DNA of 52,824 nucleotides from the IMG/VR virus record IMGVR_UViG_3300046665_000755, positions 1-52,824 of that record; one strand, written 5' to 3'. The notes below the pieces were generated by a model. The model saw only the letters and a list, made by a program, of their open reading frames with translations, was not told the origin of the DNA and ran no database searches. The position numbers were made by a program, and so were the translations under genes. The number at the start of each line of letters is the position of its first letter. Positions within the stretch are counted from its first letter, which is position 1. Shown piece by piece: positions 39,528 to 48,526 of the stretch. Origin of the DNA: a virus.

Positions 39528-39971
39528 ATGCAAACCTCGCAACGCTACATGCTGACCATTTACGACCTTTTCACCATTACCGACGCTGGTATCTGCGGCG
39601 CTGAAGCCGAAGTCGCCATTCTGGATGATGGTGTCGAGATTGATCGGATGAAGTTCTCCGGCAAGTGCCAGAGCAAAGAAGGCTACAGCCGCGCCTACAG
39701 CGGAAAGCCTGGTCTCACTGCGCAGCTGTCATCTGGGCCCGAAGGAATGAACTTCGCATGGGGCAAGGCTGAAGTTGATCCCTATCAACCGGTCATTGCC
39801 TGGCGGCGCCGCTTAAGTAGCCTGCCCGACAGGGATCCGGTCGAACTGGATGTTAGGGATGGGCGCGCAGAGTATCTGCTCTGCGGCCCTTACAACCTTG
39901 CTGAAGGAGGGAAGATTGAGGTCATCAACGGCCAGCTTTTGTTCACTGGCAGTAACAGCAAGATCAGTTGA
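39528..39971 (+). CDS. Hypothetical protein between K and I
   Basis: A 147-residue protein with no signal peptide. The N-terminus (YMLTIYDLFTITDAGICGAEAEVAILDDG) is beta-rich; LSSGPEGMNFAWGKAEVDPYQPVIAWRRRL follows. It lies in the same direction as K, with its 3' end overlapping the minus-strand gene at 39964 by eight bases. It may be an added gene rather than a tail component. Confidence 0.66.
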   Translation: MQTSQRYMLTIYDLFTITDAGICGAEAEVAILDDGVEIDRMKFSGKCQSKEGYSRAYSGKPGLTAQLSSGPEGMNFAWGKAEVDPYQPVIAWRRRLSSLPDRDPVELDVRDGRAEYLLCGPYNLAEGGKIEVINGQLLFTGSNSKIS

Positions 39972-40218
39972 TGTGGTGGAAGGCTCGAGAGAAGCTTCCG
40001 TCTCCAAAGTAGTTCAGATTATCAGCCAGTATCAGCGCATACCCCGGACCAATGCTTTCGAGCGCATCGAAGATTGTCCCAAAATCGGACTCTGACAAAA
40101 AGGTAATGACACCGCATCCCACTTCAACACCTTTGTAGGCGAATTTCTCCGCTATAGGGATGTAGTCTTCTTTCAAGGTGACGATGATGTAGGGGAAGAT
40201 CGTTCGTCCTTCGTTCAC
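39964..40218 (-). CDS. Small hypothetical protein, opposite strand
   Basis: An 84-residue protein (TIFPYIIVTLKEDYIPIAEKFAYKGVEVGCGVITFLSESDFGTIFDALE) with ferredoxin-like alternating strands and helices. GGAGGT lies upstream of ATG 40218. It opposes the late operon and begins the accessory cassette between K and I. Function unknown. Confidence 0.62.
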   Translation of the reverse strand: MNEGRTIFPYIIVTLKEDYIPIAEKFAYKGVEVGCGVITFLSESDFGTIFDALESIGPGYALILADNLNYFGDGSFSRAFHHIN

Positions 40219-40481
40219 ATTGACCTCCAGGTCATAAACGCGCCGATATTGGCGCTACCCCAGTCCTTGGGCTTGCAGGTGAAAGGCTGGGAAATCCTTG
40301 CTTGAAGGCAGGAGGCTACTACGTAGGGTGACGAGGCGTTACTGAGGATTCGTACAGCTGGTTATGCGTCCGTTTAGAAAGCCACCGGCTAGATTGCCTT
40401 TCCTTAAAGTGACAGTAACTGAAGTTTCTACACAGAGGCCAATGCCCGGCAAGCTCTGGGTGTGCCGGGCGTGAATAGCGT
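40219..40481. other. Gene-free stretch in the accessory cassette
   Basis: No convincing gene. It holds an inverted repeat near 40230-40250 (GCGCC/GGCGC arms), the leader of the gene at 40218, and the 3' region of the fasciclin gene with GCCCGGC/GCCGGGC arms (40444-40450, 40464-40470) that may end its transcript, although a good U tract is missing. Confidence 0.4.
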
Positions 40482-41042
40482 TTAAGGCATCAAGACCGAG
40501 TCAACAACGTGGATCACACCGTTGGACTGCATTACGTCTGCGATGCTGATGCCAGCCTTGCCGCCTTTGGCATCTACCACCCACAGCTTGCCTTCATGCA
40601 GCTTGATATTCAGCGATTCACCTTGGACTGTTTTCAACACCACGGTGCCGCCGTTCTTTTTGGCATCTGCCATCAGTTGCGCCGATGTGTGAGTGCCAGG
40701 CACGACGTGGTAGGTCAGAATTTTAGTCAGATCGGCTTTGTGTTCAGGCTTGACCAGTGTATCGACGGTCCCTGCTGGCAGCTTGGCAAAGGCTTCGTTC
40801 GTTGGGGCGAATACAGTGAAAGGGCCTTTGCTGTTAAGCGTATCGACCAATCCGGCAGCCTTGACTGCAGCTACCAGCGTCGTGTGGTCCTTCGAATTGA
40901 CCGCGTTCTCGACAATGGTTTTGCTTGGGTACATGGCTGCACCTCCGACCATCACTGTATCGGCGGCAAAGGTGAGCGTGGCAGTGACGGAGAGAATCGC
41001 GAAGCAGGCTGCAGCAGCAAATTTTTTGTAAAAAGCGTGCAT
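40482..41042 (-). CDS. Exported fasciclin (FAS1) domain protein
   Basis: A 186-residue protein. A signal peptide (about 1-26, ending TLTFA) is followed by one full FAS1 domain: TIVENAVNSKDHTTLVAAVKAAGLVDTLNSKGPFTVFAPTNEAFAKLP (H1 region), YHVVPGTHTS, and the closing NGVIHVVDSVLMP (H2). FAS1 domains mediate adhesion; bacterial single-domain forms are periplasmic or secreted. GGAGA lies before ATG 41042. It reads against the late operon, so it is probably expressed in the lysogen. A rare guest for a tail module. Confidence 0.9.
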   Translation of the reverse strand: MHAFYKKFAAAACFAILSVTATLTFAADTVMVGGAAMYPSKTIVENAVNSKDHTTLVAAVKAAGLVDTLNSKGPFTVFAPTNEAFAKLPAGTVDTLVKPEHKADLTKILTYHVVPGTHTSAQLMADAKKNGGTVVLKTVQGESLNIKLHEGKLWVVDAKGGKAGISIADVMQSNGVIHVVDSVLMP

Positions 41043-41233
41043 GATGTATCTCCTTGGCTCTTATGCCCTCCGAGTGAGGGTATTGAATCTACGAGCCAAG
41101 GATCAAAGTGGATGCACCTTTCAAAAAATAACTTTTTCAGCTCAACGCCTGTCGGTCGCATTCACCGGCATTTCATCCACGCTGGATGGGTGGACAGGAT
41201 CAGGATAATCTCTGCGCCTTTGCATGAGGGATC

Positions 41234-41611
41234 ATGATGATGGGCAAGGTTGCATCGATCGTTTTCGCGGGGGCTTGGCTGATCGCCAGTTCAAACGCTT
41301 GGTCCTGGACAATGGACGAGGGCAAGGTAAGGTTTTCTAATGCGGAGCAGAATGTCTGCCGGTTGTTCGAGCATGACGCGGCTGTAGTTTTTCTCAACAG
41401 GCAAGAGGGTTACCAGCTTGATTTCGATGATCAGTTTCCTCCTACTTTGATACAAAAACGGGCGCGTGCGAACATGATTTCTGAGGCGCAAACCATTCCT
41501 ATTGAGAGCGACCCAGGGAAGAGAAAGGAGGCTGGCGAAAAGTTTACCAAGCGTTTCCTTGGCAAATGCTTTCGTTTTTTCCACGAAACCGACCCGCCTG
41601 GGAAGTATTAG
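41234..41611 (+). CDS. Small exported protein, unknown
   Basis: A 125-residue protein with a signal-like N-terminus (VASIVFAGAWLIASSNAWS) and a soluble C-terminal part with two cysteines (NVCRLFEHD, GKCFRFFHE). Three consecutive Met codons open the gene; GAGGG lies closest in ideal spacing to the second or third. Lower GC than the tail genes. Likely periplasmic; function unknown. Confidence 0.65.
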   Translation: MMMGKVASIVFAGAWLIASSNAWSWTMDEGKVRFSNAEQNVCRLFEHDAAVVFLNRQEGYQLDFDDQFPPTLIQKRARANMISEAQTIPIESDPGKRKEAGEKFTKRFLGKCFRFFHETDPPGKY

Positions 41612-41677
41612 GTTTGTGCTGCCTTTTTGCATCCATCCCCTAGTGCTACAGTCCCGACAAACCAAAGAGGGAACGAC

Positions 41678-42028
41678 ATGCGAATTTTGATAGCGGCGGT
41701 GGCGGTGGCGATGTTGGCGGGATGTGTGGCTCCGACGATGAATGAGGCGCGCCAGGAAGGGCCATACAAGGTGCTGACTTCGCAGAAGTCCGATGCCGCG
41801 CTTGCCAAGTGCGTTCAGTACGAATGGCAGAACCAGCCAATCTTCGGCGGCACGCCGGGTGCCACACTTCAGCCAGGGCGCGACACCGGATATACCGTGT
41901 TCACTGAGGGCTCCCAGTACTTCGTTGATATCCAGCCCAACGGCTCGGGCGCCGAGGCGAAATACTATGTGGTGGTCCGTAACTGGATCGCCAATAAAAG
42001 GCTCACCGCGCTGCAAGGCTGCTTGTAG
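41678..42028 (+). CDS. Small lipoprotein
   Basis: A 116-residue protein with a lipoprotein signal: MRILIAAVAVAMLAGC, lipobox LAGC with Cys16. The mature part carries YKVLTSQKSDAALAKCVQYEWQ and GSQYFVDIQPNG ... YYVVVRNWIANKRLTALQGCL, a pattern seen in small Pseudomonas lipoproteins. Phage lipoproteins near tail genes (for example Cor of N15/phi80) can block the phage receptor in lysogens; whether this one does is unknown. AGAGGG lies upstream of ATG 41678. Confidence 0.8.
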   Translation: MRILIAAVAVAMLAGCVAPTMNEARQEGPYKVLTSQKSDAALAKCVQYEWQNQPIFGGTPGATLQPGRDTGYTVFTEGSQYFVDIQPNGSGAEAKYYVVVRNWIANKRLTALQGCL

Positions 42029-42046
42029 CGGCGCATCAAGTTTTTA

Positions 42047-42070
42047 AGGCTCGCTTCGGCGGGCTTTTTT
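42047..42070 (+). terminator. Rho-independent terminator
   Basis: GGCTCGC, TTCG-type loop, GCGGGC, then T6 (42065-42070), directly followed by the linker repeat and the I gene. Confidence 0.85.
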
Positions 42071-42085
42071 ATTGCCTGGAGAAAA
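42068..42085 (+). repeat. Linker repeat, copy 1
   Basis: TTTATTGCCTGGAGAAAA. The same 18 bases recur at 42742-42759 and 49118-49135, and with one change at 47748-47765. Each copy joins a terminator T tract to the CTGGAG ribosome-binding site of the next gene (here I). Confidence 0.8.
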
Positions 42086-42090
42086 AGCAC

Positions 42091-42702
42091 ATGGCGGCAC
42101 TTGCCATCAATTATCAACCTATGACCACGATTCTGCTCTATGGCCAGCTCCGGCAGTTTGGCCGGTCCTTCCGGATGGCAGTGAGGACGCCGGCCGAGGC
42201 CGTCAAGGCTCTATGCGTGCAAATACCGGGGTTCGAGCGCTTCCTGTCCAATGCCAAATCCCGGGGGATCGAATTCGCCGTATTTCGCGGGGCGACGAAC
42301 CTGGCAGAAAAGGAATTGGGGTTTGTCGGCGAGGGGGATATCCGCATTGCGCCTGTCATCACTGGCAGCAAGCGCGCAGGGGCACTCCAAACCATCATCG
42401 GGGCAGTGCTGATCGTTGTCGGCGCGGTGATTACCGGGGGCACCTTCGGCGCAGGCGCTCCGTTTGGTTCGGCCTTGATCATGATGGGGGGATCGATGGT
42501 GCTGGGCGGCGTAATTCAAATGCTCAGCCCCCAGGCCGGAGGCCTCAAGACCAGCGCCGCGCCGGAGAACACACCCGGCTACGCCTTCGGCAGCGCCAAG
42601 AACACCACGGCCTCCGGTAACCCGGTACCGCTCTGCATCGGCGAGCGCCGCTGGGGTGGGGCAATCATCAGTGCAGCCATCTACGCCGAAGACCAGATGT
42701 AG
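42091..42702 (+). CDS. Tail assembly protein I-like
   Basis: A 203-residue protein. An N-terminal ubiquitin-like domain (TTILLYGQLRQFGRSFRMAVRTPAEAVKALCVQIPGFERFL), two hydrophobic segments (about 95-140, GALQTIIGAVLIVVGAVITGG and GSALIMMGGSMVLGGVIQML) and a C-terminal AFGSAKNTTASGNPVPLCIGERRWGG match lambda I, needed for tail tip assembly but absent from virions. ATG 42091; an internal ATG at 42121 is also possible. Confidence 0.9.
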   Translation: MAALAINYQPMTTILLYGQLRQFGRSFRMAVRTPAEAVKALCVQIPGFERFLSNAKSRGIEFAVFRGATNLAEKELGFVGEGDIRIAPVITGSKRAGALQTIIGAVLIVVGAVITGGTFGAGAPFGSALIMMGGSMVLGGVIQMLSPQAGGLKTSAAPENTPGYAFGSAKNTTASGNPVPLCIGERRWGGAIISAAIYAEDQM

Positions 42703-42723
42703 CCAACACCTGACGCACCGCAG

Positions 42724-42745
42724 CCGCCCATGAGGCGGTTTTTTA
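42724..42745 (+). terminator. Rho-independent terminator
   Basis: CCGCC (42724-42728), CATGA, GGCGG (42734-42738), T6. It lies between I and J, followed by the second linker repeat. Confidence 0.85.
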
Positions 42746-42759
42746 TTGCCTGGAGAAAA
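42742..42759 (+). repeat. Linker repeat, copy 2
   Basis: Identical 18-base element in front of the J gene; see 42068-42085. Confidence 0.8.
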
Positions 42760-42761
42760 GC

Positions 42762-45700
42762 ATGGGCGCAGCACTCAAGATTGATATCCACGGCGCCAAG
42801 GGCGGCGAAGACAAACCAAAAACGCCAACCGAAGCCCCGGACAGTCTGCGCTCGGTCGCTATCGCCAAGATGCTCATCGCTATCGGTGAGGGTGAGTTCG
42901 AAGGCACGCCTACGGCGCGCGACATTTATCTCGACAACACCCCGCTGCAAGACCCACAAGGCAACATGAACTTCCCGAACGTAAAGTGGGAGTGGCGCAC
43001 CGGGGCGGTGGATCAGACCTATATCCAGGGGATCCCGTCGGTAGAGAACGAAACCACCATCAGCACCGAACTGCGTAGTGGTACTCCGTGGGTTCGTGCG
43101 ATCAACAACATCCAGCTTTCGGCTGTGCGGGTTCGCTTCGCCTGGCCAGCGCTCCAGTCTGTGGATGCCGGCGGCAACACCAACGGGTACCGGATCGAGT
43201 ACAAGGTTGAACTGGCAACCGACGGCGGCGCTTACCAGCAGGTGCTGAGCGAAGCTGTCGACGGCAAGACCACCAGCGTGTACGAGCGCACCCGCCGCAT
43301 CGATTTGCCGAAGGCTACTTCTGGCTGGCTGATGCGCATCACGCGCCTGACGATCAACCAGAACAACAACAAAATCTCCGACACGATGCAGATCGCCGGC
43401 TTCACGGAGGTGATTGACGCGAAAATTCCCTACCGCAATACGGCTCTGCTCTACATCGAGTTTTCAGCCGAACAATTCCGCAGCATCCCAGCAGTTACCG
43501 TCGCCTGCAAGGCGCGTAAATGGCAGGTCCCAAGCAACTACGATCCAATTTCGCGCACATACAGTGGTATCTGGGATGGGACGTTGAAGGAGGCTTACAC
43601 CAACAACCCCACCTGGGCTACTTACGGCATTACCACCAACGACCGCTTTGGCCTTGGCCGCCGCATCAAGCCGTGGATGGTCGACAAGTGGGAGCTTTAT
43701 CGCATCTCGCAGTACTGCGACCAGTTGGTGCCGGACGGGAAGGGTGGCCAAGAGCCGCGCTTCCTCTGCAACCTGAATCTGCAGAGCAAGGCCGATGCTT
43801 GGTCGCTTCTGCGCGATATCTCGGCGATCTACCGGGGCATGACTTACTGGGCTCAGGGCCAGGTGTTCACCCTGTCGGATATGCCGCGCGCTACCGACTT
43901 CGACTTCGCCTACACCCGGGCGAACGTCATTGATGGCAAGTTCACCTATTCCAGCGCATCGGAGCGCACCCGCTATTCCCGGGCATTGGTCAGCTACGAC
44001 AACCCGCTGAACAACTACGACACCGACGTCACGGCCGTGACCGACCAAAAGCTGCAGCGGCGCTACGGCGATAACCCGCTGGAGATCAGCGCCATCGGCT
44101 GCACGCGTGAGTCGGAGGCGCAGCGCCGCGGCAAGTGGGCATTGCTCACCAACTCCAAGGACAGGGCTGTTACCTTCAAGGTAGGCCTCGACGGGCGTAT
44201 CCCGCTTCCTGGCTACGTAATCCCGATCGCTGACGAACTGCTCGCTGGCCGACCTGTGGGCGGACGTATCTCGTCGGTGAACGGCAAGGTCATCACCCTG
44301 GACCGCGACACCCAGGCCAAACCCGGCGACCGGCTGATCCTCAACTTGCCTGACGGCAAGTGCGAGGGGCGCACCGTGCAACTGGTCAGAGGCCGCCAGG
44401 TCACGGTCACCACGGCGTACTCCGTGGCGCCTGAGCGGGAGCTGGTGTGGGCGCTCGACGCTGACGACCTGGCCATCCCGCTGTACCGGGTGACCAGCGT
44501 TTCCCGGCCAGAGCCTGGCGTGTTCGAAATCTCGGCTGTGCAGTACGACCCGAGCAAGTTTGCGCACATTGACACCGGCGCTCGGCTGGAAGAGCGGCCG
44601 ATCAGCGTTATCCCGATTACCGTAGTTCCAGCACCGGCCAGCGTCACGCTGACGTCGAGCTACGCCGTAAACCAGGGCATCGCTATCAGCACCATGAACA
44701 TCTCGTGGCCCGCGGTGAGCGGTGCGGTCGCCTACGACGTGGAGTGGCGCAAGGACAGCGGCAACTGGATCAAGGTGCAGCGGACAGGTTCGACCAGTGT
44801 TGACGTCACCGGCATCTACTCGGGCGCCTATTTGGCCCGGGTCCGCTCGGTGAGCGCCTTCGAGATATCGTCGATCTGGAAAAGCTCCAACCTGACCAAC
44901 CTGAAAGGTAAGGTCGGCCTGCCGCCGGCAGTGTCGTTCCTGACCACCACCAGCGAACTGTTCGGCATCAGCATCAAGTTGGGCTTCCCACCAGGCGCCG
45001 AGGATACCCAGCGCACTGAGCTGTGGTATGGCCCTACAAACAATCTTGGAGCCGCTACCAAACTGGCCGACCTTGCGTATCCGCAGGCCGACTACCGCAT
45101 GCAATCGCTGTTGGCGGGTGCTCGGTTCTTCTTCTGGGCGCGCCTGGTGGACCGGACGGGAAACATCGGGCCGTTCTATCCGGTGGTGAACGGTGTGATT
45201 GGGCAGGCCAGTTCGCAGGCCGGCCCTATCCTGGACTTGATTGCCGGCCAGATTGGTAAAACCGAACTGGCTCAGGAGTTGGTCAAGGAGATTGAACTGA
45301 TCTCCGGCGACGGCCCAGGGTCTGTGAACGATCGCTTAGAGCAGGCCAAGCAGGAACTGGAAGACCTGATCGATCAGATCACGGACGCCCTGGTCTACGA
45401 TCCGACCAAAACCTATGCCGCCGGCGACGTAGTGCGGCAGGGCCAGCACCTGTACCAAGCCATCGCGCCGGTACCGAAAAACACTACGCCTCCCAATGCC
45501 CAGTACTGGTTCGATATCGGCACCATTGCCGAGACAACCCAGGCCATGGCGTTGCAGATCCAGCAGAACAAGGCGTCCATCGACACCGTGGACGGCAAGG
45601 TAACGGCACAGGCATCTGCACTGCAATCGCTCCAGGCGAGCTGGAGGGAGGACAGCGGGGAGGGCGACCTGGCGGACGCCCTGAAAGGTTGGGATGCCAC

Positions 45701-46721
45701 CGCCAAGTTCGCTGATCAGGTCAAGGTTCAGGCCTCGGACAACCGAGCGCTGGTTGAGCGAACCACGTCGCTGGATGCGGCGGTAGGGCAGAACAGGGCC
45801 GGGCTTACCTCGCTTGAGCAGGTGGTAGCCACTGAAACCCTTGCAACGGCGACACGACTGGATCAGTTGAAAAGCAGCGTCGACGGCAACACTGCTGCGA
45901 TTGGCAGTGAGGCAGCGACAAGGGCTGATGCCGATAGTGCTCTTGGGACTCGCATCGATCAGATGGGGGTCACCGTCGGCAATAACGGTGCGGCGATCAG
46001 CCAGGAGGAAATCGCCCGGGCGAATGCGGACACCGCGCTCGGCCAAAGAATCGATACGACACAGGCGAAGGTTGCAGAGAACTCGGCAGCCGTTCAAACG
46101 GTCACCGATTCCCTGGCCGACACCAGCAAGGCCGTCGCCTCACAGTCCACCACGCTGCAAGCTGTTGTGGGCGGCGGACGGGATGGTACCGACGAGGGAG
46201 ACCTGGCCAGCGCAATCAGCGAGGTGAAGAACAAGGCGGCGATCCAGGTCACGGCCAGGGCCCAGGCTGATACCAATGGAAAGCTTTCCACCATGTGGTC
46301 CGTCAAAATGCAGGTCAATGCCAACGGTCAGTATGTCGCCGCCGGGATCGGCCTGGGTATCGAGCAGAACGCCGATGGCTTGTTGCAAAGCCAGTTCCTG
46401 GTGAGTGCTGATCGATTTGCCGTAGTGAACACAATCGATGGCGGATCTTTCACGACGCCGTTCGTGGTCCAGAACGGCCAAGTGTTTATGAGTTCCGCAC
46501 TGATACAGGACGGAACGATCACCAACGCCAAGATCGGCAACTACATCCAGTCGAACAATTACCAGGCAGGTATTGCCGGCTGGAAGTTGTTCTTCGACGG
46601 GACGTTTGAAATCAATAGCTCGCTCGGCGGCCAGGCACGCCAGGTAATCAACAACGCCGGTGGCAAGGTGTTCGATGAGAACGGTGTGAAGCGATACCAG
46701 TGGGGGGATCTTTCAGCATGA
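42762..46721 (+). CDS. Tail tip/host specificity protein J-like
   Basis: A 1319-residue protein, longer than lambda J (1132). The N-terminal half carries the J hub domains (DSLRSVAIAKMLIAIGEGEFEG, then TTISTELRSGTPWVRAINN and YNPTWATYGITTNDRFGLGRRI-type segment). A fibronectin III region lies about 620-790. The last 400 residues include coiled-coil repeats (GSEAATRADADSALGTRIDQ, EEIARANADTALGQRIDT) and a DUF1983-type ending (AAGIGLGIEQNADGLLQSQFLVSADRFAV). It should bind the host receptor at the tail tip. Overlaps the next gene (ATGA). Confidence 0.93.
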   Translation: MGAALKIDIHGAKGGEDKPKTPTEAPDSLRSVAIAKMLIAIGEGEFEGTPTARDIYLDNTPLQDPQGNMNFPNVKWEWRTGAVDQTYIQGIPSVENETTISTELRSGTPWVRAINNIQLSAVRVRFAWPALQSVDAGGNTNGYRIEYKVELATDGGAYQQVLSEAVDGKTTSVYERTRRIDLPKATSGWLMRITRLTINQNNNKISDTMQIAGFTEVIDAKIPYRNTALLYIEFSAEQFRSIPAVTVACKARKWQVPSNYDPISRTYSGIWDGTLKEAYTNNPTWATYGITTNDRFGLGRRIKPWMVDKWELYRISQYCDQLVPDGKGGQEPRFLCNLNLQSKADAWSLLRDISAIYRGMTYWAQGQVFTLSDMPRATDFDFAYTRANVIDGKFTYSSASERTRYSRALVSYDNPLNNYDTDVTAVTDQKLQRRYGDNPLEISAIGCTRESEAQRRGKWALLTNSKDRAVTFKVGLDGRIPLPGYVIPIADELLAGRPVGGRISSVNGKVITLDRDTQAKPGDRLILNLPDGKCEGRTVQLVRGRQVTVTTAYSVAPERELVWALDADDLAIPLYRVTSVSRPEPGVFEISAVQYDPSKFAHIDTGARLEERPISVIPITVVPAPASVTLTSSYAVNQGIAISTMNISWPAVSGAVAYDVEWRKDSGNWIKVQRTGSTSVDVTGIYSGAYLARVRSVSAFEISSIWKSSNLTNLKGKVGLPPAVSFLTTTSELFGISIKLGFPPGAEDTQRTELWYGPTNNLGAATKLADLAYPQADYRMQSLLAGARFFFWARLVDRTGNIGPFYPVVNGVIGQASSQAGPILDLIAGQIGKTELAQELVKEIELISGDGPGSVNDRLEQAKQELEDLIDQITDALVYDPTKTYAAGDVVRQGQHLYQAIAPVPKNTTPPNAQYWFDIGTIAETTQAMALQIQQNKASIDTVDGKVTAQASALQSLQASWREDSGEGDLADALKGWDATAKFADQVKVQASDNRALVERTTSLDAAVGQNRAGLTSLEQVVATETLATATRLDQLKSSVDGNTAAIGSEAATRADADSALGTRIDQMGVTVGNNGAAISQEEIARANADTALGQRIDTTQAKVAENSAAVQTVTDSLADTSKAVASQSTTLQAVVGGGRDGTDEGDLASAISEVKNKAAIQVTARAQADTNGKLSTMWSVKMQVNANGQYVAAGIGLGIEQNADGLLQSQFLVSADRFAVVNTIDGGSFTTPFVVQNGQVFMSSALIQDGTITNAKIGNYIQSNNYQAGIAGWKLFFDGTFEINSSLGGQARQVINNAGGKVFDENGVKRYQWGDLSA

Positions 46722-47065
46722 GCCATGGGGCGAGAGTTTGGGGGCCTACGGGCCTCCTTGAATTGGATGAGACCTCTTTTACCGTGCGCGTTATCTATTC
46801 AGCCCTAGTAACCCGGCCTGCCGGCACGCTGTATAGCGACATAGCGGTGCCTGGTTGTGATCCAGCCACCTGCAGCGCGGTGTGCGTTCCAACCGCGCCA
46901 TACCCTGAAGACCCCAGCGCACAGAACCTAAACGCAATCCAATACGAGCCTCAAGTCATGTCCGGGGTAGTGAGGGTTTGGTACGTTAACCGAAGCATAA
47001 ATCCGTCGTCGCCGCCGGCCCCAGGGTTGGCCACACAGAGGCTTTTAGTGATGAAGTACCGATAA
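46718..47065 (+). CDS. Small protein downstream of J
   Basis: A 115-residue protein from ATG 46718 within the J stop. It is beta-rich at the start (GARVWGPTGLLELDETSFTVRVIYSALV) and has C-DPATCSAVC cysteines in the middle. Genes of this type after J often encode tail-tip accessory proteins. It overlaps the next start (TAATG). Function unknown. Confidence 0.7.
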   Translation: MSHGARVWGPTGLLELDETSFTVRVIYSALVTRPAGTLYSDIAVPGCDPATCSAVCVPTAPYPEDPSAQNLNAIQYEPQVMSGVVRVWYVNRSINPSSPPAPGLATQRLLVMKYR

Positions 47066-47700
47066 TGCCGTCTTATGGAATGTCCTTTACCAACGACTCA
47101 GGTGTCGTAGTCATCGATTCGGAGTTTGCCAGGTTGGTCGTCCTGTACAAAGGAGACTACAGCGGCCCTATCGTCTTCCCATCGCTGATAACCACCCAGG
47201 AACCGCCCTTGGTGTTTGTTCGCCCCAGTGCCTCGGTAACCATAAGTTACGCCAAGATAACCGGTACCGCAGGCAACTGGACGGGCTTCTCATTCTTGGG
47301 AATGGGCTCTGGAAAGTTCTTCGTGGCCTCTTTCGGCGGGGCAACTCCCACTGCGAAGTACGGGTTTAGATTATGGGATGGGCAAGGAAAGTTGTTGTTT
47401 GATAGCGGCACACCGTGTGCGCAGTTCACCCGCACGATATCGGCATGGACCTACATTGGATCAAGCACAACACCGCAGGGTCAGACCCAGGTCAACTTTA
47501 CAGCGCCATCCCCCCTGGACTCCGGCGATTACATCATGATCAACAACATAGGGATGGATGTCAGTGCCGGTTCTAGCAAGGGCGCTAAGTTGTACTGCGT
47601 GTGGGACTACGCAAACAACCGGATTGTGATGTTTACGATTGGAGTCTCTAACGCTGCGACATTTTATGTGCCCGTGGTGTTCGCTAAGCCAGTGATTTAG
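47065..47700 (+). CDS. Tail-tip accessory protein, unknown
   Basis: A 211-residue beta-rich protein (MSFTNDSGVVVIDSEFARLVVLYKGDYSG, then YGFRLWDGQGKLLFDSGTPCAQFTRT). The motif YGFRLWD-x-GKLLFDSG occurs in small phage proteins near J. Cotranscribed with the preceding gene and followed by a terminator. Probably virion-associated; inferred from place and fold. Confidence 0.72.
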   Translation: MPSYGMSFTNDSGVVVIDSEFARLVVLYKGDYSGPIVFPSLITTQEPPLVFVRPSASVTISYAKITGTAGNWTGFSFLGMGSGKFFVASFGGATPTAKYGFRLWDGQGKLLFDSGTPCAQFTRTISAWTYIGSSTTPQGQTQVNFTAPSPLDSGDYIMINNIGMDVSAGSSKGAKLYCVWDYANNRIVMFTIGVSNAATFYVPVVFAKPVI

Positions 47701-47729
47701 CCGTTCACCAGACAATTCAATATCCAATA

Positions 47730-47751
47730 GCCGCCCTGAGCGGTTTTTTTA
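47730..47751 (+). terminator. Rho-independent terminator
   Basis: GCCGC, CCTGA-type loop, GCGG, then T7 (47744-47750). It precedes the tail fibre gene. Confidence 0.8.
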
Positions 47752-47765
47752 TTTCCTGGAGAAAA
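47748..47765 (+). repeat. Linker repeat, copy 3
   Basis: TTTATTTCCTGGAGAAAA differs from the other copies at one base. It leads into the tail fibre gene. Confidence 0.78.
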
Positions 47766-47767
47766 GT

Positions 47768-48526
47768 ATGCCTTGGTACAGAGCCGGCACAGTTGCAGTT
47801 GCATTGAATTCAAATACGGTCACTGGCACAGGCACGTCGTTCAGTGCCAACGGGCGCGTAGGTGATGCATGGACTGGGCCCGATGGGCGCTGGTATGAGG
47901 TGACCAACATCGCCAGCAACACAGTGCTGACCATCTCGCCGAACTACCTGGGGGCTACAGTCTCTGCGGGTGCGTACGCCTTGGCTCCGATGCAGGGCTA
48001 CGTGAAGGACTCCGCCGATCAGCTCCGGCAGATCGTCAACCAATGGGGCGCAACCCTGGCAGGTCTGGGCACGGTCTCCACGCAAAATGTAGTTCCTGTG
48101 GCCATGGGCGGCACCGGCGGCACATCCCAGGCTACAGCTCGCGCTGGCTTAGGGCTTGGTAGTGCGGCGGTGGCCGCGATCGGGTATGACGACGGTAACG
48201 TGGCGAGCGCTTATTCAGTCGGCAGAACGCGGACGAGCGTGGTTCAAAGTTGGTTGACGAACGCTGTACACGGACTTGATCCAAACCTGTACCCGCCAGG
48301 GTCTCCGAACATGCCTACCGGGGGTACGACCTACTGGTACAAGCAAATTTTCAGGCACTCCGATGGCTCCAACAGGCTGACGATTGCTTGGCCTTATGGT
48401 CTTGCAGGCAACTCCGGCACCATCAAGTTTCAGTCAATTTACGACGGCGCCACCACACCGTGGATTGAGCTGTACCACACCGGGAACACCACTCGCGCCG
48501 CTGACGGCACACTGAAGGCTATCTAA
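47768..48526 (+). CDS. Tail fibre protein
   Basis: A 252-residue protein. The N-terminus WYRAGTVAVALNSNTVTGTGTSFSANGRVGDAWTGPDGRWYEV is the attachment domain seen in short phage fibres; AMGGTGGTSQATARAGLGLGSAA is the common fibre trimerisation linker; a C-terminal region with YWYKQIFRHSDGSNRLTIAWPYG is likely the receptor-binding tip. It overlaps the assembly gene by one base. Confidence 0.87.
   Translation: MPWYRAGTVAVALNSNTVTGTGTSFSANGRVGDAWTGPDGRWYEVTNIASNTVLTISPNYLGATVSAGAYALAPMQGYVKDSADQLRQIVNQWGATLAGLGTVSTQNVVPVAMGGTGGTSQATARAGLGLGSAAVAAIGYDDGNVASAYSVGRTRTSVVQSWLTNAVHGLDPNLYPPGSPNMPTGGTTYWYKQIFRHSDGSNRLTIAWPYGLAGNSGTIKFQSIYDGATTPWIELYHTGNTTRAADGTLKAI

Noticed and set aside
40444-40470. 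GCCCGGC/GCCGGGC inverted repeat as a terminator of the fasciclin gene
   Set aside because: The loop is long and no U tract follows on the minus strand, so I do not call a terminator.
43464-45104. 546-codon minus-strand frame opposite the J gene
   Set aside because: Mirror frame of a strongly biased coding sequence with a His/Arg/Val-rich nonsense composition. J itself is unambiguous.
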